Assembly (NCBI GenBank): GCA_029212785.1
Contig: JARGOG010000012.1
Coordinates: forward strand, 26,015-87,264
Source of the DNA: Thalassobaculaceae bacterium
GTDB lineage: Bacteria > Pseudomonadota > Alphaproteobacteria > Thalassobaculales > Thalassobaculaceae
Reading direction: 5' to 3'
Length of the DNA stretch: 61,250 nucleotides
A program made the translations under genes and the position numbers. Shown here piece by piece: positions 43,751 to 52,654 of this stretch (within the stretch, counting starts at the first letter, position 1; every line of letters starts with the position of its first letter). The notes under the pieces were generated by a model. The model was not told where the DNA came from. It saw only the letters and a program-made list of their open reading frames with translations, and made no database searches.

Positions 43751-45136
43751 GTGGCCGACACACACCGGTTCGATCCGACAATCCTGCGCGAATACGATGT
43801 CCGCGGCGTGGTCGGCGGGACGTTGTCCGTCGCCGACGCCCGCGCGCTCGGGCGCGCCTTCGGCACAGTCGTGGCGGAACGGGGCGGCGCATGCGTGGCG
43901 GTCGGCCGGGACGGGCGCCTGTCGTCGCCGGAGATCGCCGCCGCGACGGTCGATGGGCTGACGGCGGCTGGCATTGATGTCTTGGACGTGGGCGGCTGTC
44001 CGACGCCGGCACTGTATTTCAGCGTTCATCATCTCGGTGCCGATGGCGGGATCATGATCACCGGATCGCACAACCCGCCGGACTACAACGGTTTCAAGAT
44101 GATGCTGGGCACCGCGCCGTTCTTCGGCGCGGATATCCGGCGCCTGGGAGAGATCGCGGCGGCGGGGCGGTTCGCCTCCGGCCGGGGGAACGCACAGGCG
44201 GTATCGGTGTTTGCGCCCTACGTCGCGCGGCTGCTGAAGGACCATCGCGCGGGCCGCGACCTTACCGTGGTCTGGGATTGCGGCAACGGGGCGACCGGCC
44301 CGGTGGTCACCGCACTCGCGGAGGCGTTGCCCGGTCTCCATACGGTGCTCTATCCCGAAGTCGACGGGACCTTCCCCAACCATCACCCCGACCCGACCGT
44401 GCCGGAAACCCTTGAGGGGCTGCGTGCGGCGGTCGCCGAGGCGGGAGCCGATCTCGGTATCGCCTTCGATGGTGACGGCGATCGGATCGGCGTGGTCGAT
44501 GAGACCGGCCGGGTGATCTGGGGTGACCAGCTGCTCGCCATCTACGCCACCGAAGTTCTGGCCACGCATCCCGGCGCCACGGTCATAGCCGACGTCAAGG
44601 CGAGCCAGGTGCTGTTCGATCGCGTCGCCGAGCTGGGCGGCGTACCGCTGATGTGGCGGACCGGCCATTCGCTGATCAAGACCAAGATGGCGGAGACCGG
44701 CGCACCGCTCGCCGGCGAGATGAGTGGCCATCTGTTCTTCAAGGATCGGTATTACGGCTTCGACGACGCGCTCTATGCGGCGGTGCGCCTGCTCGCCCTG
44801 ATCGGCGGATCGGCGCAACCGGTCTCGGCGTGGCGCGATGCGTTGCCGCAGGTGCTGAATACACCGGAAATCCGTTTCCCGTGTGCGGAGGAGCGGAAGT
44901 TCGCCGCGATCGAGGCGGTCAAAGCGACGGTGGCCGGCCGCGCCGACGTGACGGTCAATGACATCGACGGTGTGCGGGTGTCGTCGGCGGATGGCTGGTG
45001 GCTGCTGCGGGCGTCGAACACCCAGGATGTTCTGGTCGCGCGCTGCGAGGCCCAGAGCGCGGAGGCGCTGGAGCGGCTCAAGCAGCAGGTGCGCGCCGCG
45101 ATCCGCGGTGTCGGCCTTGAGGTTCCGGACTTCTAA
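43751..45136 (+). CDS. Phosphomannomutase/phosphoglucomutase
   Basis: Protein of 461 aa with a GTG start. The active-site phosphoserine is in [15 protein letters not shown]. The Mg-binding loop is [11 protein letters not shown]. The sugar-ring recognition motif is GEMSGHLFF, and the C-terminal phosphate-binding loop is [16 protein letters not shown]. Proteins of this AlgC-type class interconvert 1- and 6-phosphates of glucose or mannose. It provides glucose-1-phosphate for GalU or mannose-1-phosphate for GDP-mannose. It is last in the galU-ugd group and converges on the D-Ala-D-Ala carboxypeptidase gene. Confidence 0.93.
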   Translation: MADTHRFDPTILREYDVRGVVGGTLSVADARALGRAFGTVVAERGGACVAVGRDGRLSSPEIAAATVDGLTAAGIDVLDVGGCPTPALYFSVHHLGADGGIMITGSHNPPDYNGFKMMLGTAPFFGADIRRLGEIAAAGRFASGRGNAQAVSVFAPYVARLLKDHRAGRDLTVVWDCGNGATGPVVTALAEALPGLHTVLYPEVDGTFPNHHPDPTVPETLEGLRAAVAEAGADLGIAFDGDGDRIGVVDETGRVIWGDQLLAIYATEVLATHPGATVIADVKASQVLFDRVAELGGVPLMWRTGHSLIKTKMAETGAPLAGEMSGHLFFKDRYYGFDDALYAAVRLLALIGGSAQPVSAWRDALPQVLNTPEIRFPCAEERKFAAIEAVKATVAGRADVTVNDIDGVRVSSADGWWLLRASNTQDVLVARCEAQSAEALERLKQQVRAAIRGVGLEVPDF

Positions 45137-45192
45137 GAGGATTGCGCCCGGGATGGGCCGGGGAACGGGCCGGCGAGGACGGGCCGGCGACG

Positions 45193-46413
45193 TCAGCCGC
45201 CGGCGGGGACCGGAACGCAGGGCAGGTGGCGGCGCTTGAGGTCGAGGCAGACCGAGCGGGCCTCCTTCTCCAGCAGGCCAAACAGGCGGGCGCGGTAGAT
45301 CGGCACGTCGCGGTTGGTCAGCGCCTCGACCTTGCCTTCGGTATCGTTCAGCAGGGTCGGCAGCAGGCCGCGGGCGGTGGCGATCGAGCGTTGAGCCCGC
45401 AGCTCCGTGGAGTAGGCGCCGACCTGGACGCCCCAAGATCCGCTGTCGTCCCGCGAGCCGACCTCGTCCTCGCCGGCCGAACCGACGGCGGCGATCTGCT
45501 GTGGCACTGGCGTGGCCTGCGGCGCCTCCGGCTCGATGGACGCCATGATCGTCGGGCGCAGCACGGGCAGCGGCGGCTTGAATGAGGCGATGCGGATCTC
45601 TTCGGCGCGCTTGAATCCGGTGGTCAGGATGTCCCGCATATGGGAGTTCCGGCTGCGTCCGGACTGGCCGCCGAACACGACGCCGATCAACCGGGTCCCG
45701 TCACGCACGACCGAGGCGACGAGGTTGAAGCCGGAGGCGTTGATGTAGCCGGTTTTCACGCCGTCGGTGCCATCGAAGCGGCCGAGCAGCTTATTGTGGT
45801 TTTTGTAGGTCCGACCCATGTAGGTGAAGCTCAGGGTGGAAAATTCCCGGTAGTGCACCGGGAAGTCGCGGCGAATGGCGATCGCCAGCCGGGCCATGTC
45901 GCGCGCGGTGGTGACCTGGCGGCGGTCGTGCAGGCCCGAGGCGTTCATGAACTGGGTCGAGGTCAGGCCCAGTTCCTTCGCCTTTTGGGTCATGGCAACG
46001 GCGAAGCGGTATTCGGTGCCGCCGATCGCCTCGGCGACCACGGTGGCGACGTCGTTGGCTGATTTGGTGACCAGCGCCTTGATGGCGTCCTTGACCAGGA
46101 TGGTTTCGCCACGGCGCAGACCGAGACGGGACGGCGGCTGGCCGGCGGCGCGGGCCGAGACCGGCAGACGCTGATTCTCCGACAGCTTGCCGCTCTCCAG
46201 CGCGTCGAAAACCATGTACAGCGTCATGATCTTGGTCAGCGACGCCGGATGGCGCTTGGCGTCGGCATGGCGCGCGAACAGCACCTTGCCGCTCTCCACG
46301 TCGAGAACGTAGGCCGCGTATTTCGTAGCTGCATTGGCCGGCATCGCCGTCAAAGCGGCCGCAAGGCCGAAGACCAGCAACAGTATTGCCAAAACCGGAC
46401 CGATCCGCCGCAT
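45193..46413 (-). CDS. D-alanyl-D-alanine carboxypeptidase with C-terminal SPOR domain
   Basis: Protein of 406 aa from ATG 46413. A signal peptide (VLAILLLVFGLAAALTAMPANA) precedes a penicillin-binding serine peptidase domain: SxxK in HPASLTKIM, SxN in TKSANDVA and KTG in DGVKTGYINASG. From about 325 to the end is a SPOR-type domain (WGVQVGAYSTELRAQRSIAT), which binds denuded glycan at the septum. The enzyme should trim the terminal D-Ala from peptidoglycan stem peptides in the periplasm. It resembles the DacC/PBP5 or PBP6 type, but a SPOR extension is not universal. It is divergent from the phasin gene. Confidence 0.92.
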   Translation of the reverse strand: MRRIGPVLAILLLVFGLAAALTAMPANAATKYAAYVLDVESGKVLFARHADAKRHPASLTKIMTLYMVFDALESGKLSENQRLPVSARAAGQPPSRLGLRRGETILVKDAIKALVTKSANDVATVVAEAIGGTEYRFAVAMTQKAKELGLTSTQFMNASGLHDRRQVTTARDMARLAIAIRRDFPVHYREFSTLSFTYMGRTYKNHNKLLGRFDGTDGVKTGYINASGFNLVASVVRDGTRLIGVVFGGQSGRSRNSHMRDILTTGFKRAEEIRIASFKPPLPVLRPTIMASIEPEAPQATPVPQQIAAVGSAGEDEVGSRDDSGSWGVQVGAYSTELRAQRSIATARGLLPTLLNDTEGKVEALTNRDVPIYRARLFGLLEKEARSVCLDLKRRHLPCVPVPAGG

Positions 46414-46605
46414 GCGTGCACTCCACTGCCGTTTGGGCTGAGGCTCGAACGGAACTGGGGTCGACACAAGCGACCACCGAATCAACAGACCATACCCTAG
46501 ACGTTGCATGAGCTTCTGTCCATAAGCGATTGATTCGGAGCTAGGACTTTGTCCAGGTGCCCAACTGAGAATTTGATAATAATATTGCAGTGCGGGATAA
46601 TATGG

Positions 46606-46617
46606 TGCACTGCACAA
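46606..46617. promoter_or_regulatory. PhaR-type operator, site 1
   Basis: TGCACTGCACAA matches the PhaR consensus TGCRNYGCASMA, as I recall it, at every position. It is 8 bp before the likely -35 box of the phasin promoter. PhaR represses phasin genes until polyhydroxybutyrate granules titrate it away. Confidence 0.6.
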
Positions 46618-46625
46618 AAATTATC

Positions 46626-46653
46626 TTGACGGTTGGAGAGACGCTCCTACATT
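46626..46653 (+). promoter_or_regulatory. Probable phasin promoter
   Basis: TTGACG and TACATT are separated by 16 bp, matching sigma-70-type -35 (5/6) and -10 (4/6) boxes. The start point would be near 46660, leaving a leader of about 69 nt to the phasin ATG. PhaR-like sites flank the boxes. Confidence 0.5.
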
Positions 46654-46663
46654 TACGTCATGT

Positions 46664-46675
46664 TGCGATGCACAA
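46664..46675. promoter_or_regulatory. PhaR-type operator, site 2
   Basis: TGCGATGCACAA again matches TGCRNYGCASMA fully. It lies just after the predicted start point, so a bound repressor would block initiation. Sites 1 and 2 are 58 bp apart. Confidence 0.6.
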
Positions 46676-46728
46676 TTCCGGATCATGCGTCCGGGTCGCG
46701 ACGCGCCATCGACCGAACGGAGAATGTC

Positions 46729-47253
46729 ATGACCACCAAGAAGACCACCGCTAGCACTGCCACGCCGGTCGACGCAGCCGTCGCCGCAGGCAAGGAAACC
46801 ATTGAGAACATGGCCAAGGCCACCCAGGAGACCAGCCAGAAGAACTTCGACCAGGCTGTCACCGTGGCCAAGGAGAACATGGAGAAGGCGTCGGCCGCCG
46901 CGTTCAAGAGCTACGACGAATTCGCCTCCTACTCGCAGGCCAACTACGACGCCTTCTACAAATCCTTCGGCATCGTCACCAAGGGTTTCGAGGACGTGAC
47001 CAAGGCCTGGTTCGTGTTCTCCCAGACCTCGGTCGATGCCGGCGTCGATTTCTCGAAGAAGGTGATGGGTGCGAAGACCGTGAACGAGGTCGTCGACCTG
47101 CAGAACGACTTCGCCAAGTCGTCCTTCGACAGCTTCGTCGCCGAGAGCACGAAGCTCTCCGAGCTGTCGGTCAAGACCGCCAACGAGGCGATCGAGCCGA
47201 TCAAGACCCGCGTCGACGAGACCGTCCAGACCATCTCGAAGGTTGCCGCCTAA
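46729..47253 (+). CDS. Phasin, polyhydroxyalkanoate granule-associated protein
   Basis: Protein of 174 aa from ATG 46729, preceded by CGGAGAA. It is almost entirely helical and low in Cys, with amphipathic repeats such as [20 protein letters not shown] and [20 protein letters not shown], the characteristic central part of the Phasin_2 family. The N-terminal third is Thr/Ala/Lys-rich. Phasins coat intracellular PHA granules and control their number and size. Two PhaR-like sites upstream and a hairpin terminator at 47303-47333 indicate a single-gene transcript regulated by granule state. No phaC or phaR gene is in the window. Confidence 0.9.
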   Translation: MTTKKTTASTATPVDAAVAAGKETIENMAKATQETSQKNFDQAVTVAKENMEKASAAAFKSYDEFASYSQANYDAFYKSFGIVTKGFEDVTKAWFVFSQTSVDAGVDFSKKVMGAKTVNEVVDLQNDFAKSSFDSFVAESTKLSELSVKTANEAIEPIKTRVDETVQTISKVAA

Positions 47254-47302
47254 GGCGGCCCGGAGCGCGTTCGCGCCTCCGGTCGAAAATCTTTCGAACA
47301 TC

Positions 47303-47333
47303 AGAGGCCCGGTTGGTAATCGACCGGGTCTCT
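47303..47333 (+). terminator. Phasin transcription terminator
   Basis: AGAGGCCCGGT and ACCGGGTCTCT form an 11-bp stem with one G-T pair and a 9-nt loop. A short TTTGT follows. It lies 50 bp past the phasin stop. A weaker hairpin (CCGGAGCGCG/CGCGCCTCCGG type) occurs just before it at about 47258-47282. Confidence 0.65.
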
Positions 47334-47539
47334 GCGCGTTTGTGCGGCGGCGAGCCTCAGGTTCCAGGCGCAGGTGCCGAGGAATTGACCGCGGCCCGCC
47401 CGCGCCCCCTTCCCCCGGGGGCGATGAATCTCATATTCTCAAGGAAGCGGCGCCGCCTGCGCGGTTCGTTGGCCGCAACTCATCGGCGGCCGTCGACCGC
47501 CGACGGCCGGGGATATCACCAGACGCCCACGGGTTCACA

Positions 47540-47866
47540 ATGAGTGACGACGATCGCGGAAACGGCAACAGCACCAATACGGGCGTGGTCGTCAAGACGC
47601 GTCCCAAGACAAAAAAGCCGTCGATGTACAAGGTCATCATGCTGAATGACGATTACACTCCGATGGAGTTCGTCGTTCACGTGTTGGAGCGGTTCTTTAA
47701 TAAGAACCGCGAAGAAGCGACCCGAATTATGCTGCACGTACACCAGCGCGGGGTGGGGGTGTGCGGGGTCTTTACCTACGAGGTGGCCGAGACCAAGGTC
47801 ACTCAGGTCATGGACTTCGCGCGTCAGCATCACCATCCTTTGCAGTGCACCTTGGAGAAAGATTGA
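47540..47866 (+). CDS. clpS: ATP-dependent Clp protease adaptor ClpS
   Basis: Protein of 108 aa from ATG 47540. It has a flexible N-terminal tail of about 28 residues followed by the folded core. The N-end-rule binding pocket is visible in [18 protein letters not shown] and [20 protein letters not shown]. ClpS delivers proteins with destabilising N-terminal residues to ClpAP. It precedes clpA by 4 bp, the normal arrangement, so both are one transcript. The 206-bp stretch between the phasin terminator and clpS should hold its promoter and has a CGCCCCC/GGGGGCG hairpin near 47403-47423. Confidence 0.96.
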   Translation: MSDDDRGNGNSTNTGVVVKTRPKTKKPSMYKVIMLNDDYTPMEFVVHVLERFFNKNREEATRIMLHVHQRGVGVCGVFTYEVAETKVTQVMDFARQHHHPLQCTLEKD

Positions 47867-47870
47867 CGAC

Positions 47871-50216
47871 ATGCTGTCGAAGAACCTCGAAGAGAGCCTG
47901 CACCGCGCCCTCGGTCTCGCGAACGAGAAGCGCCACGAATACGCAACGCTTGAGCACCTTCTGCTCTCGCTTACCGACGATCAGGACGCGCTCGCCGTTC
48001 TCAAGGCGTGTGGTGTCGACGTCACCAAACTGCGCGACGACCTGGTCACGTATATCGACACGGAACTCAACGGCTTGGTGGGCAGCGCGCTCGAGGAGGC
48101 GAAGCCGACGGCCGGATTCCAGCGCGTGGTTCAGCGCGCCGTCATCCATGTGCAGTCCTCCGGCCGCGAGGAGGTCACCGGCGCCAATGTGCTGGTCGCC
48201 CTGCTGTCGGAGCGCGAGAGCCATGCGGTGTTCTTCCTGCAGGAGCAGGAGATGACCCGCTTCGACGCCGTCAGCTACATCAGCCACGGCATCGCCAAGG
48301 TTCACGGTCAGCAGCAGAGCGAGCCGAAGCGTTCGGTCGATGGCGCCGACGAGGAGACCAAGGGCGAGCAGGTCAACAAGCAGGGCCACGAGGCGCTCGA
48401 CGCCTATTGCGTCAACCTGAACAAGAAAGCCGCCGCGGGCAAGATCGATCCGCTCATCGGCCGCGAGCACGAGGTCGAGCGCACGATCCAGATTCTTTGC
48501 CGCCGCACCAAGAACAACCCGCTTTATGTGGGCGATCCGGGCGTCGGCAAGACCGCGATCGCCGAAGGCCTGGCCAAGCGCATTGTCGACGGCGACGTGC
48601 CGGAAGTGTTGATCGACGCCCAGATCTTCTCCCTCGACATGGGCGCGCTGCTCGCCGGCACCCGCTACCGCGGCGATTTCGAGGAGCGGTTGAAGGCGGT
48701 CGTCAACGAGCTTGAGCAGAACCCGCATGCGGTCCTGTTCATCGACGAGATCCACACGGTGATCGGTGCCGGCGCGACCAGCGGTGGGGCGATGGACGCC
48801 TCCAACCTGCTGAAGCCGGCGCTGCAGTCGGGCGGCCTGCGTTGCATCGGCTCGACCACCTACAAGGAATACCGCAGCTACTTCGAGAAGGACCGCGCCC
48901 TGGTGCGCCGCTTCCAGAAGATCGACGTCAACGAGCCGTCGATCGCGGACGCGATCAAGATCCTCAAGGGCCTCAAGCCCTACTACGAGGAACATCACAA
49001 GGTCCGCTACACCAACGACGCGCTGAAGACCGCGGTCGAGCTGTCAGCCAAGTACATCGGCGACCGCAAGCTGCCGGACAAGGCGATCGACGTGATCGAC
49101 GAGGTCGGGGCGGCGCAGATGCTGGTCGCACCATCCAAGCGCCGCAAGACCATCGGTGTGAAGGAGGTCGAGGACATCGTCGCCAAGATCGCCCGCATCC
49201 CGCCGAAGAGCGTGTCGACCGACGACAAGACCGTGCTCGCCAACCTGGAGCGCGACCTGAAGACTGTGGTGTTCGGACAGGACGAGGCGATCTCCTCGCT
49301 CTCGACCGCGATCAAGCTGGCCCGTGCCGGCCTGCGCGAGGCGGACAAGCCGATCGGCAACTACCTGTTCTCCGGGCCGACCGGTGTGGGTAAGACCGAG
49401 GTCGCCCGCCAGCTTGCCCTGATCATGGGCGTCGAGCTGATCCGCTTCGACATGTCCGAGTACATGGAGCGGCACTCGGTGAGCCGTCTGATCGGCGCGC
49501 CTCCGGGGTATGTCGGCTTCGATCAGGGCGGCCTGCTGACCGACCAGATCGACCAGCATCCGCATTGCGTCCTGCTGCTCGACGAGATCGAGAAGGCCCA
49601 CCCGGACCTGTTCAACGTCCTGCTGCAGGTCATGGATCATGGCAAACTGACAGACCACAACGGCAAGAACGTCGACTTCCGCAATGTGATCCTGATCATG
49701 ACCACGAACGCGGGCGCCGCCGATCTCGCCAAGGAAGCTGTCGGTTTCGCCCGCTCCCAGCGCGAAGGCGATGACAGCGAGGCGATCAACCGGATGTTCA
49801 CGCCGGAATTCCGCAACCGTCTCGACGCCATCGTCGGCTTCAAGGCGCTCGGACCGGAGATCATCAGCCGGGTCGTGGACAAGTTCCTGATCCAGCTCGA
49901 GGCCCAGCTTGCCGACCGCGGCGTGACCATCGAGGCGAGCGCCCAGGCCCGGGGCTGGCTTGGCGAGAAGGGCTACGACAGGCTCTACGGGGCGCGACCG
50001 CTGTCGCGGATCATCCAGGAGCACATCAAGAAGCCGCTGGCCGAGGAACTGCTGTTCGGCCGACTGGTCAATGGCGGCGTCGTCCGGATCGGTCTGGTCG
50101 ACGGCAAGCTCGCCTTTGATTTCGACGACGAACCGACGCCGAAGAAGCCTGCGAAGCCGACCAAGGGCCGCAAGGGCGGCAAAGGCGGCGACAAGGTCGA
50201 GGAACTGGTCGAGTAG
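47871..50216 (+). CDS. clpA: ATP-dependent Clp protease ATP-binding subunit ClpA
   Basis: Protein of 781 aa from ATG 47871. The N-domain with Clp repeats covers about 1-150 ([17 protein letters not shown]). The first AAA module has Walker [12 protein letters not shown] and Walker B VLFIDEIH. The second has [11 protein letters not shown] and [13 protein letters not shown], with the pore loop GYVG in [12 protein letters not shown]. The C-terminal tail is unusually Lys/Gly-rich ([11 protein letters not shown]). ClpA unfolds substrates and threads them into ClpP. An alternative in-frame extension upstream overlaps clpS and is rejected. Confidence 0.97.
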   Translation: MLSKNLEESLHRALGLANEKRHEYATLEHLLLSLTDDQDALAVLKACGVDVTKLRDDLVTYIDTELNGLVGSALEEAKPTAGFQRVVQRAVIHVQSSGREEVTGANVLVALLSERESHAVFFLQEQEMTRFDAVSYISHGIAKVHGQQQSEPKRSVDGADEETKGEQVNKQGHEALDAYCVNLNKKAAAGKIDPLIGREHEVERTIQILCRRTKNNPLYVGDPGVGKTAIAEGLAKRIVDGDVPEVLIDAQIFSLDMGALLAGTRYRGDFEERLKAVVNELEQNPHAVLFIDEIHTVIGAGATSGGAMDASNLLKPALQSGGLRCIGSTTYKEYRSYFEKDRALVRRFQKIDVNEPSIADAIKILKGLKPYYEEHHKVRYTNDALKTAVELSAKYIGDRKLPDKAIDVIDEVGAAQMLVAPSKRRKTIGVKEVEDIVAKIARIPPKSVSTDDKTVLANLERDLKTVVFGQDEAISSLSTAIKLARAGLREADKPIGNYLFSGPTGVGKTEVARQLALIMGVELIRFDMSEYMERHSVSRLIGAPPGYVGFDQGGLLTDQIDQHPHCVLLLDEIEKAHPDLFNVLLQVMDHGKLTDHNGKNVDFRNVILIMTTNAGAADLAKEAVGFARSQREGDDSEAINRMFTPEFRNRLDAIVGFKALGPEIISRVVDKFLIQLEAQLADRGVTIEASAQARGWLGEKGYDRLYGARPLSRIIQEHIKKPLAEELLFGRLVNGGVVRIGLVDGKLAFDFDDEPTPKKPAKPTKGRKGGKGGDKVEELVE

Positions 50217-50246
50217 ACCGGACGCATATTACGACAGCGACCGGTT

Positions 50247-50279
50247 GAGGCTCTCTCCCCCATGGGAGGGGGGCTCTTC
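50247..50279 (+). terminator. Likely clpA terminator
   Basis: GCTCTCTCCCCC faces GGGAGGGGGGCTC around ATG, giving an imperfect stem, then CTTCCGTTTT. It begins about 30 bp past the clpA stop and precedes the convergent metallophosphoesterase gene. The stem has mismatches and the T-run is short. Confidence 0.5.
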
Positions 50280-50335
50280 CGTTTTGGCGCAGGTTGCGCG
50301 TGTTTCGATGACCGGGGGCGGTCGGGCCGGACGCG

Positions 50336-51079
50336 CTACCGGATCCAGCCCGTCGACAGGGCGCTCGCCCAGGCCGCGTGGCCCCGCTCGGCGGCGATGG
50401 CGGCCATTGCCCGGTTGTCGTAGGGCACTTGGCGGAAGCTCACGGCCCACCGGCCGCCGACCTCTTCCAGCAGGGCGTAGGACGCGTCCGGTGTGCCTGC
50501 CTGCATGACATGCGGTGTCGGCGGTGTCGGATCCTCGTAGCCGGGGCAACCGACACTGCCGGGATTGACCACCAGCCGGCCGTCGCCGAGCCGGACGGCA
50601 CGCGGTGTGTGGCTGTGGGCGCAGAGCAGGAGCGGGCAGTCGGTGTCCGCTGCCAGCCTCTCGATCTCGGCGATCGCGTTCATGGCCATGGTGCCATCCG
50701 GCAGCACCCGCTCCAGCCAATAGGTGTTGTCGTCCGCCGGCGTGCCGTGACACAGGAAGATCCGATCCTCCACCAACCGGGTCGCAGGCAGGTCGGCGAG
50801 CCAGGCCTTGTGGACCGCGCTCAGCTGGTCATGGGCCCAGCGGTCCGACATGCCCATCTCCTGCTGTGTCTTTTCGAGGATCCAGCGGTCATGGTTGCCG
50901 CGGATCGAGACCATGTCGTTTGCCAGCAGGATGTCGGCGGTCTTCGCCGCCTCCAGCGGAGAGCTCAGGTGGTCGCCGAGATTGACGGTGAGATCGACGC
51001 CGAGCGCCGCGATATCCGCCAGGACCGCTTCCAGCGCCAGGTGATTTCCATGGGTATCGGCAATGGCTGCCAGCCGCAT
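50336..51079 (-). CDS. Metallophosphoesterase (YfcE/calcineurin-like)
   Basis: Protein of 247 aa from ATG 51079, with AGGAG upstream. The two-metal motifs are IADTHGNHLALEAVL (DxH), VNLGDHLSSP (GD), SIRGNHDRW (GNHD), LLLCAHSHTP (GH-type CxHSHT) and NPGSVG. It is therefore a calcineurin-like phosphoesterase. Its start faces the methyltransferase gene across a perfect palindrome, so both promoters are probably controlled by the PhnF-type regulator. In other bacteria similar phosphoesterases are linked to phosphonate genes, such as PhnPP, but the substrate here is unknown. Confidence 0.88.
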   Translation of the reverse strand: MRLAAIADTHGNHLALEAVLADIAALGVDLTVNLGDHLSSPLEAAKTADILLANDMVSIRGNHDRWILEKTQQEMGMSDRWAHDQLSAVHKAWLADLPATRLVEDRIFLCHGTPADDNTYWLERVLPDGTMAMNAIAEIERLAADTDCPLLLCAHSHTPRAVRLGDGRLVVNPGSVGCPGYEDPTPPTPHVMQAGTPDASYALLEEVGGRWAVSFRQVPYDNRAMAAIAAERGHAAWASALSTGWIR

Positions 51080-51100
51080 CAGGAGCTCCTGCGTCATGAA

Positions 51101-51128
51101 AAATTCATCCGGACGTCCGGATGAATTT
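51101..51128. promoter_or_regulatory. Perfect 28-bp palindromic operator
   Basis: The half-site GTCCGGATGAATTT (51115-51128) is exactly complementary to the left half (51101-51114), with no central gap. The site is 22 bp upstream of the phosphoesterase start and 63 bp upstream of the methyltransferase start. Its shape and position suit a dimeric GntR-type repressor such as the PhnF-like protein at 51890. Confidence 0.7.
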
Positions 51129-51159
51129 GGGGATTCTGAGAACCAACTGTGCGACAGTC

Positions 51160-51173
51160 GTCCGAACGAATTC
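51160..51173. promoter_or_regulatory. Second copy of the operator half-site
   Basis: GTCCGAACGAATTC agrees with the operator half GTCCGGATGAATTT at 11 of 14 positions. It lies 18 bp before the methyltransferase start. It may be a weak auxiliary site or a remnant. Confidence 0.4.
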
Positions 51174-51191
51174 TCAGCCATAGAGGACGCC

Positions 51192-51890
51192 ATGGGCAAG
51201 ACTGTTGCGACCGCCGAAACCACCTACGATACCTGGCATACCGACCCGCAGAGGGAGAAGGCGATGGGCGATGCCCACGCCCCCTATTGGCGGCACTTCA
51301 TCGCGACAGTGCCGGAGACCGATCTCAGCACCCGCACGGTGATGGATTTCGGATGCAACCGGGGAGGGTTCCTGCGCCTGCTCTACGCCCTGCGCCCGTT
51401 CCGGCGGGGCGTGGGTATCGACATCGCGGCCGATTCCGTCCAGGCGGCGGAGGCCAATAAAGGTGCACTCCCGGTGGCCTATGAGGTGGCGACCGACCTC
51501 GCGCCCTGGACTGACACCATCGATATCGCCTTCAGCTACGAGGTCGTCTACCTGCTGGCGGACCTGGCGGGGCACGCCGCCCGGATGCGGTCGGTGCTGC
51601 GGGACGGGGGTGTGTACTACGCGGTGACCGGTTGCCACACCGCGAACCCGATCTGGTCGAGCCTGCGCGAGGCGATCGGAGCCGGCAGCAACGCGCCGCT
51701 GCAGGACCGTTCGCCGGACGACTATGTCGAAACCTTTCACGATGCGGGATTCTCGGTCTCGGTGAAGCGCTTCGGCTACGATGGTTTCGTCGCGGCGCCG
51801 CGCGATCCCCGCTACTACCCGAGCATCCTCGACGCCATCCGCTATCCGGGGGAGGACAAGCTGCTGTTCCGTCTGGAGAAGAGGGGCTGA
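51192..51890 (+). CDS. SAM-dependent methyltransferase, class I
   Basis: Protein of 232 aa from ATG 51192, preceded by AGAGGA. The SAM-binding motif I is VMDFGCNRGGFLRLL, and motif II/post-I is VGIDIAADSVQAAE. Later it has IDIAFSYEVVYLLADL, typical of small-molecule methyltransferases, and LRDGGVYYAVTG. A variable C-terminal half follows with DRSPDDYVETFHDAGFSVS. Its stop TGA overlaps the PhnF-type gene start (TGATG), so the two are translated together. The acceptor substrate is unknown. Confidence 0.85.
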   Translation: MGKTVATAETTYDTWHTDPQREKAMGDAHAPYWRHFIATVPETDLSTRTVMDFGCNRGGFLRLLYALRPFRRGVGIDIAADSVQAAEANKGALPVAYEVATDLAPWTDTIDIAFSYEVVYLLADLAGHAARMRSVLRDGGVYYAVTGCHTANPIWSSLREAIGAGSNAPLQDRSPDDYVETFHDAGFSVSVKRFGYDGFVAAPRDPRYYPSILDAIRYPGEDKLLFRLEKRG

Positions 51891-52645
51891 TGGTGGACCT
51901 GGACCGCAAGGGGGGGCGAAACCTCTGGGCGCAGATCGGCGAGGCCTTGGCGGAGGAGATCATCGCCGGCATCTTCGCTCCCGGTGCGCGCCTCCCGACC
52001 GAGCCCGCGCTGATGGCGCGGTTTCAGGTGAGCCGCCACACGGTGCGCCAGGCCCTGGCCGATCTCGAGGCACGGGGGCTGGTTCGGGCGGAGCAGGGGC
52101 GGGGAACTTTCGTTCACCGCCTCGCCCTGACCTACGGGATTTCCGAGCGGACCCGGTTCACCCAGAACCTGAGCGATCAGGGGTATCAGCCGGCTGCCGA
52201 GCTTCTGGAGCACAGCGAGATCGCCGCTCCCGACGCAGTGGCGGCAGATCTGGGACTCGCCGCCGGCACCCCGGTAATCCGGCGCCGCGGCCTGTCGCGG
52301 GCGGACGGCGTGCCCGTGGAACTGGCGGACAGCTACTACCCGGCGGCCCGGTTCCCCAAATTTGCCGAGATGCGCACCCGCCTGACCGGCATCAGCGAGG
52401 CGTTCGCCGCCTACGGCATTACCGACTACCGCCGGGTGAGCACGGAGGTCGGCGCCCGCCTGCCCAGTGCCGAAGAGGCGCGTCTGCTGCGCCAGCCCAA
52501 ATCCCAGCCGGTGCTGACCATCCGGAAGATCGATGTCGATATGGACGGCACAGCGATCTGCGTTGCCCAGTCGATCTGGCCGGCGGAGCGAGTCACCTTC
52601 GCGGTGCAGGCACCGCGGGATGGTGGCACCCTGACCCGCCTGTGA
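51890..52645 (+). CDS. GntR-family transcriptional regulator, PhnF-like
   Basis: Protein of 251 aa. The N-terminal winged helix of the GntR type is visible in LAEEIIAGIFAPGARLPTEP and RFQVSRHTVRQALADLEARG. The C-terminal UTRA effector domain runs from about 95 (YGISERTRFTQNLSDQGYQP, RRGLSRADGVPVELADSYY). The whole pattern is that of the phosphonate regulator PhnF. No phn C-P lyase genes are nearby. The best target is the 28-bp palindrome upstream of the unit. The start overlaps the methyltransferase stop. Confidence 0.88.
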   Translation: MVDLDRKGGRNLWAQIGEALAEEIIAGIFAPGARLPTEPALMARFQVSRHTVRQALADLEARGLVRAEQGRGTFVHRLALTYGISERTRFTQNLSDQGYQPAAELLEHSEIAAPDAVAADLGLAAGTPVIRRRGLSRADGVPVELADSYYPAARFPKFAEMRTRLTGISEAFAAYGITDYRRVSTEVGARLPSAEEARLLRQPKSQPVLTIRKIDVDMDGTAICVAQSIWPAERVTFAVQAPRDGGTLTRL

Positions 52646-52654
52646 CGGCGGCGA

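Noticed and set aside
39886-43974. Minus-strand open frame of 1362 codons
   Set aside because: It runs antisense across the VWA, DnaJ, galU, ugd and phosphomannomutase genes. Its composition is repetitive Asp/Arg/His/Gly and it matches no fold.
47403-47423. CGCCCCC/GGGGGCG hairpin before clpS
   Set aside because: A short GC hairpin of this size is common by chance in such DNA and no regulatory gene or T-run is associated.
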